A stretch of DNA of 64,000 nucleotides from Mycolicibacterium setense (GTDB lineage Bacteria > Actinomycetota > Actinomycetes > Mycobacteriales > Mycobacteriaceae). Under the pieces are notes generated by a model. The model had not been told where the DNA came from, did no database searches, and saw only the letters and a program-made list of their open reading frames with translations. The position numbers and the translations under genes are program-made. This document shows positions 58,221 to 64,000 of this stretch, in pieces (position 1 is the stretch's first letter; every line of letters begins with the position of its first letter). The stretch spans positions 744,001 through 808,000 of the forward strand of contig NZ_JTJW01000006.1 in NCBI RefSeq assembly GCF_000805385.1, given 5' to 3'.

Positions 58221-59014
58221 CCGTCATCGCCCGTTATGGTGACGTCGATGCGGCGCTGGCGGTCCACAACGAAACCCTGGCATTGCAATTGGCTCACCGA
58301 TCCGTGCGCAAGTTCACTGCGCAACCGGTGACCGATGAGCAACTTTCGGCGTTGATCGCCGCCGCACAGTCGGCGGCGACCAGCTCGAATCTGCAGCCGT
58401 GGAGCGTGATCGCCGTCCGCGATCCGCAGCGCAAGGCCCGGCTCGCCGCCCTCGCCAACAACCAGCAGTTCATCAACGAGGCGCCGCTGTTCCTGGTCTG
58501 GGTGGCCGATCTCGGGCGGGCGCGCAGGCTGGCGCAACGGTCCGGGGTCGCGCTGGACGGTGCGGACTATCTGGAGACCACCATCATCGGATTCGTCGAT
58601 ACTGCCCTGGCTGCCCAGAACGCGGTGGTGGCGGCCGAATCGCTGGGCCTTGGAACGGTATTCGTCGGGGCGATCCGCAACCATCCCGAGGAGGTGGCGG
58701 CCGAGTTGGGATTGCCGCCGCACGCCGTGGCCACCTTCGGCCTCGCCGTAGGCCGGCCCGATCCGACCGAGAACGCCGGGATCAAACCGCGGCTGCCCCG
58801 GGATGCGGTGCTGCACCGTGAGCAGTACGACGCTCAGGCGGCGGATGCGCATGTGCCCGCCTACGACGAGCGGCTCGCTGTCTACAACAACCGATACGGC
58901 CTGTCGGGCGGTTGGAGCGAGCGGGTGCTGAGCAGGCTGGCCGGCCCTCATTCTCTGTCCGGGCGGCACCGGTTGCGCGAGCAACTGGAACGCCTGGGCC
59001 TGCCCTCGCGCTGA
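58217..59014 (+). CDS. NADPH-dependent flavin reductase / nitroreductase (NfsA/FRP family)
   Basis: A 265-residue FMN-binding protein of the nitroreductase fold. The FMN contacts are HRSVRKFTAQPVTDEQL near the start, SAATSSNLQPWSVIAVRD, and the GLGTVFVGAIRNHPEEVA loop. FRP/NfsA-type enzymes supply reduced FMN to two-component monooxygenases, which fits with the SfnB/DszC-like flavoprotein encoded opposite. Overlaps the aldo/keto reductase gene by 4 bp, so the three genes TauD-AKR-FRP form an operon. Confidence 0.88.
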   Translation: MTVIARYGDVDAALAVHNETLALQLAHRSVRKFTAQPVTDEQLSALIAAAQSAATSSNLQPWSVIAVRDPQRKARLAALANNQQFINEAPLFLVWVADLGRARRLAQRSGVALDGADYLETTIIGFVDTALAAQNAVVAAESLGLGTVFVGAIRNHPEEVAAELGLPPHAVATFGLAVGRPDPTENAGIKPRLPRDAVLHREQYDAQAADAHVPAYDERLAVYNNRYGLSGGWSERVLSRLAGPHSLSGRHRLREQLERLGLPSR

Positions 59015-59024
59015 GGGGTGGCGG

Positions 59025-59064
59025 GAAACGGGCCGTTGAGCAGAAATGCTCAGCGGCCCGTTTC
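59025..59064. terminator. Bidirectional terminator, 18-bp stem
   Basis: GAAACGGGCCGTTGAGCA (59025-59042) pairs with its complement (59047-59064) over 18 bp with one U-G pair, around a GAAA tetraloop. The outer arms end in AAA/TTT, so U-rich tails appear on both strands. It lies between the stop codons of two convergent transcription units. Confidence 0.88.
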
Positions 59065-59076
59065 GTCGACACCGGC

Positions 59077-60291
59077 TCAGAAGAAGCCGGTGGCGGGCAG
59101 TGCCGCGCCGTTCACCGCGATGTCCCCGAGCACCCGTGCCTTGTAGACGGTCGGGTTGTGGGAGAACAGGGTCCGGAGGTTGCGCCAGTGCCGGTCCAGG
59201 TGCGACGCCGAGCGGATAGAGGATGCGCCACCCGCATCGAAGATGCGTGAGGCGGCCCGCAGCGCAGGCTCCTCGATCGCCACCTTGACCCGCGCTGCCG
59301 CGACCGCGCCCTGATCTTCCAACCGGGCATCGATCCCATTGATCCGGGCGGCCGCGAAGGCCGGCGCCAGTTCCGCTGCCGCGCGCAGCACCAGCGCCTC
59401 GGCCGTATACGCCACGGCGTCGATCTCACCGACGATCTCCAGTAACTGCGGATCGGCCGACGGGGTGTCGGTGGTGGCAAAGGTGTAGGTGCGGCGGCGA
59501 TCCCGCACCAGCGCGGCGGCCTCGGCGGTGAGCGTGCGCAGAATTCCGGCCGCGATCGCGTGCAGGTAGAGCTGTACCAGTGCGCCGCGCGCGCGGTCCA
59601 CACCCACGTTGGTACCGATCGGCAGCACCTCGTCTTCGCCTACCTCGACGTCCTCGAAGATGGTTGTCCCACTGCCGGTGTGGCGCTGACCGATCCCGTC
59701 CCAGTCGTCGGCGTGGATGATGCCCGGCCGGTCGGACGGCACCACCGCGGCAACCGGCGCCCCGGCCGCGTCCTCGGCGGTGGCGCGCACGTAGTCGGAG
59801 AACTGGGCGCCGGTGCTGTAGAACTTGCGGCCGGTCAGTCGCAGCCCTCCGGCGCCGCGCACCAGCTTGGTGTCGTAGGTCTGACCACCCACCCTGGCGC
59901 TGCTGAGTTCGGAACTCACCCCACCGATCAGGTGTCCGTCGGCCACCACCGACAGCCATCGGTTCTTGGCCGCGCTGCCCGGAACGCGTTGCAATTCCTC
60001 AACGGTCGCGTAGTGCACCCGCAGGATGTGGGTCAGGTCGGGGTCGGCCTGAGCCAGTCTGATCACGAGGTCGAAGAACTCGGGCACGGTGAAATCCCCG
60101 CCACCGAGATCGCCGGCCAGCCGTGCCGCGCCCAGCCGGTGCTCGCGGACCAGTTGGAGCCCGATTCCGGGCGGTTCCTGTCCGCCCTCGTCGAGGCGAC
60201 GCCGGTAATCGGCTGCGATCGCGTCCAGCACCTCCTGCAGTTGCTGTCCACGTGGCACGGTGCGAGCCGTCAGTACCGAATCAGCGGTCAT
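59077..60291 (-). CDS. Acyl-CoA-dehydrogenase-fold flavoprotein, SfnB/DszC-like
   Basis: A 404-residue flavoprotein of the acyl-CoA dehydrogenase superfamily. The N-terminal helical domain has LAGDLGGGDFTVPEFFDLVI and DLTHILRVHYATVEEL; the middle beta domain has LRLTGRKFYSTGAQFSDYV, the C-terminal helical domain ends with a SHNPTVYKARVLGD segment. This pattern is that of SfnB/DszC-type FMN-dependent monooxygenases acting on organosulfur compounds, rather than of true acyl-CoA dehydrogenases. The ATG at 60291 is used. It is followed upstream on the same strand by an ABC importer, and a flavin reductase is encoded across the terminator. Confidence 0.83.
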   Translation of the reverse strand: MTADSVLTARTVPRGQQLQEVLDAIAADYRRRLDEGGQEPPGIGLQLVREHRLGAARLAGDLGGGDFTVPEFFDLVIRLAQADPDLTHILRVHYATVEELQRVPGSAAKNRWLSVVADGHLIGGVSSELSSARVGGQTYDTKLVRGAGGLRLTGRKFYSTGAQFSDYVRATAEDAAGAPVAAVVPSDRPGIIHADDWDGIGQRHTGSGTTIFEDVEVGEDEVLPIGTNVGVDRARGALVQLYLHAIAAGILRTLTAEAAALVRDRRRTYTFATTDTPSADPQLLEIVGEIDAVAYTAEALVLRAAAELAPAFAAARINGIDARLEDQGAVAAARVKVAIEEPALRAASRIFDAGGASSIRSASHLDRHWRNLRTLFSHNPTVYKARVLGDIAVNGAALPATGFF

Positions 60292-60292
60292 G

Positions 60293-61924
60293 TCAATCCC
60301 TTCCGTTGTTTGCGGCCGGCGCGTCGTCGATCCAGGCGTTGTAGAACCAGGGCACCGAGTTGGCCGCGTTTGCGAATCCCCGCACCCGTGGGGCGACGGC
60401 GAAAATCTGGGTGTCTTCGAGAAGCGGAATCGAATACGCATTGTCGATGACGTAGTTGTTGTATTCCTCAAGCACTTTCAGCCGCTCGGCCGGATCGGTC
60501 GCCTCGATCTGAGCGCGCAACATGCGATCGATCGCCGGGTCAGAGCCGTCGAGGGCGTACAGATCGCCACCCTTGCTGTCGTAGTTCTGCCATAGCCGGA
60601 CCGGGTCGGCGGTGGGCCAGCCGTTGCGCCGCAGGCCCACTGAATCCTCGATGCTCGCCGTCGGGTAGTTGGCGAAATCGGTCTGGCGGATCACCAGCCG
60701 GACGCCGATGCGCCGCAATTGCCGTTGGATCAGTTCGTACATCGGCTTGGCGGTGTGGTCGTAGACGTCCACGTAGATCTTCACCGCCAACTCGCTGCCG
60801 CCCTTGACGCGGTAGCCGTCGGCGTTGACGTGGGTCCACCCGGAGGCCTCGAGCCGGCGAATCGCCTCGGCCGGGGCGTAGCGCACGGCGTCGCTGCGGT
60901 CGGTGTAGCCGGGAAAGCCGCGGGTGACGATGTTCTGCGCCGGCTTCCAATTTTCGGTGTAGAGGGTGTGCAGGATCTCGTTACGGTCGATTCCGAAGCC
61001 GATCGCCTTGCGCACGTTGATGTCCCGCATGAACGGTGCGGTCTGGCGGATATCGAGCGTGTTGGCCAGCCCGGGCGTGCGCAGCCCGCGCACGTCGAAT
61101 CCCTCCCGGGTCAGCAGGCGCTCATCCGGGGGTTGGGAGTAGCGGATGGCGTCGGCCTGCCCGGCCCGTAGCGCCCCTACCCGGACACTGTCCTCGGTCA
61201 CCGGGATGACGGTGATGGTGTCCAGGTAGGCCTCACCCTGGTGTGGTGCGGTGGCCGGTGCCCAGTCGTATCCGCGCCGTTTCGACAGGACGATCTTCTT
61301 GTCGGGGATCTCCGACGTGGCGACGAACGGGCCGGAACCGATCAGATTGGTGACCACCGACTGCTCTTCCTTGCTGGCGTCGATGGTGGCGTCGGCGACC
61401 AGACCCGAGGTGTTCAACGACAACACCGCGATGAAAGGCGCATACGGTTTGGCGAGATTGACCCGGACGGTGCGGCGGGCGGGATCGGCCGTGATCGAGT
61501 CGACCTCCGGAAAGTAGATGTTGCGGGTGATGCCCTTGGGTTTGTCGCCGTTGGCTTCCCAGTCCAGATTGCGACGCACCGACTTGGCGTCGACCGGCTG
61601 GCCGTTGCTGTAGGAGGCCCCCTCGCGGATGGTGAACTCGTACACGCGTTTCGATGCGTCGACGGTCCACTTCTCGGCGATCCACGGCACGAATTCGAAG
61701 GTCTGGGGATCCTGGTAGACCAGCCGGTCCAGCATCTGGTCCTTGAGCAGGCTGTTCTGCCAGTAGCCCACCTGGATCTGCAACGAGGCGGGCGCCTCGG
61801 CGTCCAGGTAGGTCAGATCACCACCGCGGTCCTGGCCGACGGCAGCGCCGCGCTGCGCATCGGACCCGCAGCCGGCGATCAGCAATGCGGCCAGCGCGAC
61901 CGCCGCCCATCGTGGGGCGGTCAT
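60293..61924 (-). CDS. ABC transporter substrate-binding lipoprotein (SBP family 5)
   Basis: A 543-residue extracytoplasmic solute receptor of the oligopeptide/nickel family. The signal peptide ends with LLIAGC, lipobox Cys19. The mature protein has the family core: EKWTVDASKRVYEFTIREGA, GSGPFVATSEIPDKK, FMRDINVRKAIGFGIDRNEI and the C-terminal YNNYVIDNAYSIPLLED. Members carry peptides, nickel, glutathione or other organic ligands; in this operon an organosulfur compound is plausible. Overlaps the ATPase gene by 4 bp. Confidence 0.9.
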   Translation of the reverse strand: MTAPRWAAVALAALLIAGCGSDAQRGAAVGQDRGGDLTYLDAEAPASLQIQVGYWQNSLLKDQMLDRLVYQDPQTFEFVPWIAEKWTVDASKRVYEFTIREGASYSNGQPVDAKSVRRNLDWEANGDKPKGITRNIYFPEVDSITADPARRTVRVNLAKPYAPFIAVLSLNTSGLVADATIDASKEEQSVVTNLIGSGPFVATSEIPDKKIVLSKRRGYDWAPATAPHQGEAYLDTITVIPVTEDSVRVGALRAGQADAIRYSQPPDERLLTREGFDVRGLRTPGLANTLDIRQTAPFMRDINVRKAIGFGIDRNEILHTLYTENWKPAQNIVTRGFPGYTDRSDAVRYAPAEAIRRLEASGWTHVNADGYRVKGGSELAVKIYVDVYDHTAKPMYELIQRQLRRIGVRLVIRQTDFANYPTASIEDSVGLRRNGWPTADPVRLWQNYDSKGGDLYALDGSDPAIDRMLRAQIEATDPAERLKVLEEYNNYVIDNAYSIPLLEDTQIFAVAPRVRGFANAANSVPWFYNAWIDDAPAANNGRD

Positions 61925-63516
61925 GCCGCGTGGGCCGGTACGCCGGGGATCGCATCGAGCAAACGACGCGTGTAGGCCGCGGCCGGATCAGCGAAAACTC
62001 GCTCGGTCAAACCTGTTTCGACCAGGCGGCCGCCGTCGAGCACGCTCACGTGATCGGCGATCTGCCGGACGAGGCTGAGATCGTGCGAGATGAACAGATA
62101 GGTGAGCCCCAGTTCCTGCTGGAGTTGGATCAGCAGGTCCACCACCTGTGCCTGCACTTGGACGTCGAGCGCGGAGGTCGGCTCGTCGAGCACCAGGATC
62201 CGTGGATGCAGTACCAATGCACGTGCCAGTCCCACCCGCTGCCGCTGACCCCCGGAGATCTCCCGCGGTTTCCGGTCGGCCAGACCGGCGGGCAACCCGA
62301 CCCGGTCGAGAGCGGCGGCGACTTCTCGACGTTGTTGCGCGCGCGATCCGATGCGGTTGATCTTCAACGGCTCTGCGATTGCCTCCCCGATGGTGAACCG
62401 GGGATCGAGCGCGGCCAGGGGATTCTGGTGCACCAACTGCAGCACCCGGGCCTGCGGGCGCTGCTGCGCGGGATGAAGTCGTGTCTGCGCGGCGCGCACC
62501 GATCCGTTCACCCGAACCTCGCCCGAGTCGAATTCGGTGAGCCCGGCGAGCACTCTGGCCGCAGTGGTCTTGCCCGAACCGGATTCGCCGACCAGGGCGT
62601 GAATGGATCCGGGCAGGACGTCGAACGATATGGCGTCCAGCGCCAGGGCATCGCCGTAGCGCTTCACCAGGCGGTCCACTCGCAAGATCGGCTCCGCGGT
62701 AGCGGCGGGAGCGGTCCGGTCTGCGTACTTGTCCGGGGACAGGGCGGGGGCCGCGGCGATCAACTGCCGGGTGTAGTCGTCCTTCGGTGTGGTGAGCACG
62801 CTTGCGGTACGCCCCGTTTCGCGAACGTCGCCGTCACGCAACACCACCACGGTGTCGCTGTGCTGCTCGGCCAGGGCCAGGTCATGAGTGATGAACAGGA
62901 TGCCCAGCCCGTGTTCGACGCGCAACTCGTCGAGCAAGGTGAGAATGCGCTGCTGCACGGTGACGTCGAGGGCAGAGGTCGGCTCGTCGGCGATCAGCAG
63001 GCGCGGTTCGCCGGCGATCGCGATCGCGATCAACACGCGCTGCAACTGGCCGCCGGAAAGCTGATGCGGGTAATCGCCTGCCCGGCGCGCCGGGTCGGCG
63101 ATCCCGACGTGCTCGAGCAGCTCCACAGCCCGCCGGCGTGCGCCGGCGCGGTCGGCGATTCGGTGCACTCGCAGGACCTCGGCGATCTGGTCGCCGACCG
63201 GTTTCAACGGATCCAGTGACCCGAGCGGGTCCTGTGGCACGAAACCGATCGTGCCACCCCGCAGTTGGCGCCATTGGCGCTGCGGCAGGCGGGTGACCAC
63301 GCGTTCCTCGACGAGGATGTCTCCCGCTGTGACCCGGCCACCTGCAGGCAGCAGGCCCTGGGCGGTTCGCGCGATGGTCGATTTGCCCGATCCGGACTGG
63401 CCGACCAGTGCGACGATCTCACCGGCGCCCACGTCGAACGAGACCTGGCGCACCACGTCGCGGCCTGCGAACTCGACGGTGAGCCCGGAAATCGACAGTA
63501 GTACAGGGGAATTCAT
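61921..63516 (-). CDS. ABC transporter ATP-binding protein, fused DppD-DppF type
   Basis: A 531-residue protein containing two complete ATPase domains in tandem. Domain 1 (about 5-255) has Walker A GQSGSGKST, signature LSGGQLQRV and Walker B LLIADEPTSALD. Domain 2 (about 275-520) has GESGSGKTT, ISGGQRQRVGLARALV and ILVLDEPTSALD. Both also carry the oligopeptide-type extension after the Walker B. It drives the importer with the lipoprotein and permeases. Its start is 1 base from the stop of the permease gene, so all are in one operon. Confidence 0.94.
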   Translation of the reverse strand: MNSPVLLSISGLTVEFAGRDVVRQVSFDVGAGEIVALVGQSGSGKSTIARTAQGLLPAGGRVTAGDILVEERVVTRLPQRQWRQLRGGTIGFVPQDPLGSLDPLKPVGDQIAEVLRVHRIADRAGARRRAVELLEHVGIADPARRAGDYPHQLSGGQLQRVLIAIAIAGEPRLLIADEPTSALDVTVQQRILTLLDELRVEHGLGILFITHDLALAEQHSDTVVVLRDGDVRETGRTASVLTTPKDDYTRQLIAAAPALSPDKYADRTAPAATAEPILRVDRLVKRYGDALALDAISFDVLPGSIHALVGESGSGKTTAARVLAGLTEFDSGEVRVNGSVRAAQTRLHPAQQRPQARVLQLVHQNPLAALDPRFTIGEAIAEPLKINRIGSRAQQRREVAAALDRVGLPAGLADRKPREISGGQRQRVGLARALVLHPRILVLDEPTSALDVQVQAQVVDLLIQLQQELGLTYLFISHDLSLVRQIADHVSVLDGGRLVETGLTERVFADPAAAYTRRLLDAIPGVPAHAA

Positions 63517-64000
63517 TCAGCCGACCCTCTCTCGGATGATATGGGCGAGCCGGGACAGGCTCATGACGGTCAACACGATCGCCAGTGCCGGAAAGAACAC
63601 CAAGCCGGGGGAGGAGTTGATGTAGTTGCGGCCCTCTGAGATCAGCAGCCCCCATTCGGGTTCGGGTGGCTGCGCTCCGTAACCGAGGAAGCTCAGCGAC
63701 GCGATCGCCAGGATCGCGGCCCCGAACTGCAGGGCGGCCAGGGCCAGTACGGAGGAGTAGGAGTTGGGCAGGATGTGCCGGAACAACAGCGTGAGGTGGC
63801 CCGCGCCCAGGTGTGCGCTGGCCTCCACGAACGGCAGGTTCCGCACCGCCAGGACCTCTGATCGCGCCAGCCGGGCGAACACGGCGATGGATGAGATGCC
63901 CACGGCGATCGCCGCGTTCACGGTGCCGAACCCGAGAGCCATGATGATGGTGATCGACATCAGCAACGTCGGGATCGACAGCAGCACATCGATGATTCGG
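63517..64000 (-). CDS. ABC transporter permease, DppC type (5' end outside window)
   Basis: The C-terminal part of an oligopeptide-type permease. The frame is open to the window edge (RIIDVLLSIPTLL reads in from base 64000), so the start lies beyond. The EAA signature loop is SEVLAVRNLPFVEASAHLGA with HILPNSYSSVLALAALQFG, characteristic of DppC/OppC. Three to four helices are visible in the 161 residues seen. It belongs to the operon of the ATPase and the lipoprotein; a DppB-type gene is expected just outside. Confidence 0.92.
   Translation of the reverse strand, partial: RIIDVLLSIPTLLMSITIIMALGFGTVNAAIAVGISSIAVFARLARSEVLAVRNLPFVEASAHLGAGHLTLLFRHILPNSYSSVLALAALQFGAAILAIASLSFLGYGAQPPEPEWGLLISEGRNYINSSPGLVFFPALAIVLTVMSLSRLAHIIRERVG

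Noticed and set aside
1..64000. Prophage, insertion sequence, integrase or CRISPR array
   Set aside because: No transposase, integrase, phage structural gene, or regularly spaced direct repeats were seen; the only larger direct repeat is the tRNA-Gly block.

Overview
The window is high-GC actinobacterial DNA from the chromosome of a mycobacterium, most likely a fast-growing environmental (Mycolicibacterium-type) species. Four things support this: a long run of genes in the same order as Mycobacterium tuberculosis Rv2701c-Rv2667, a PPE protein, the arabinogalactan/LAM arabinosyltransferase AftC, and CRP- and IdeR-type operators. I see no plasmid, prophage, insertion sequence or CRISPR array. 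The species cannot be named from sequence alone.

Region 1 (1-31.2 kb) is conserved core. It runs suhB (5' end outside the window), cei, DUF4193, DUF3093, dut, DUF3710, an alpha/beta hydrolase, an OB-fold protein, DUF3159, the K+ uptake regulators ceoC/ceoB, an APC permease and a TRAM-type RNA methyltransferase. A degenerate GGDEF protein and nhaA follow. Next come dxs, a psiE-like gene, a frameshifted hydrolase, RNase D and DUF3000. The coproporphyrin-route haem block hemE-hemY then leads by overlap into chdC. After that are a methyltransferase, msrB, an araC/methyltransferase pair, aftC, a serine-less hydrolase lipoprotein, the RibD-like reductase, zapE, a GNAT, an exported protein, a PPOX protein and clpC2. 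Two identical-arm palindromes sit in front of clpC2.

Region 2 (31.2-45 kb) is accessory and rich in regulators. It holds an orphan PrrB-like kinase, a FadR/GntR-MFS pair, and a TDT exporter whose upstream site is repeated in front of its convergent LysR gene. A type I DAHP synthase gene follows; it is preceded by a short, probably leaderless, reading frame containing Tyr-Trp-Arg-Phe and by stacked hairpins, which looks like a ribosome-mediated attenuator. Next is a TetR - haem oxygenase - PPE-PPW block with a 33-bp palindrome before the haem oxygenase and an IdeR-like iron box before the PPE gene. Two membrane proteins close the region.

Region 3 (45-49 kb) is a tRNA zone. A tRNA-Gly block of roughly 135 bp occurs twice, about 2.8 kb apart. 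Between the copies lie a membrane-anchored pseudokinase, small ORFs including an RMF-like frame broken by one stop codon, and tRNA-Cys and tRNA-Val. A DUF6636-like lipoprotein and a tRNA-Val(CAC) with a clear terminator follow.

Region 4 (49-64 kb) holds tex, a TVP38-type membrane protein, a MerR/polysaccharide-deacetylase pair with a MerR-style promoter, and a cytochrome P450. The last part is a probable organosulfur-scavenging locus: LysR, TauD-like dioxygenase, aldo/keto reductase and flavin reductase face an SfnB/DszC-like flavoprotein and an oligopeptide-type ABC importer, with an 18-bp-stem bidirectional terminator between them.
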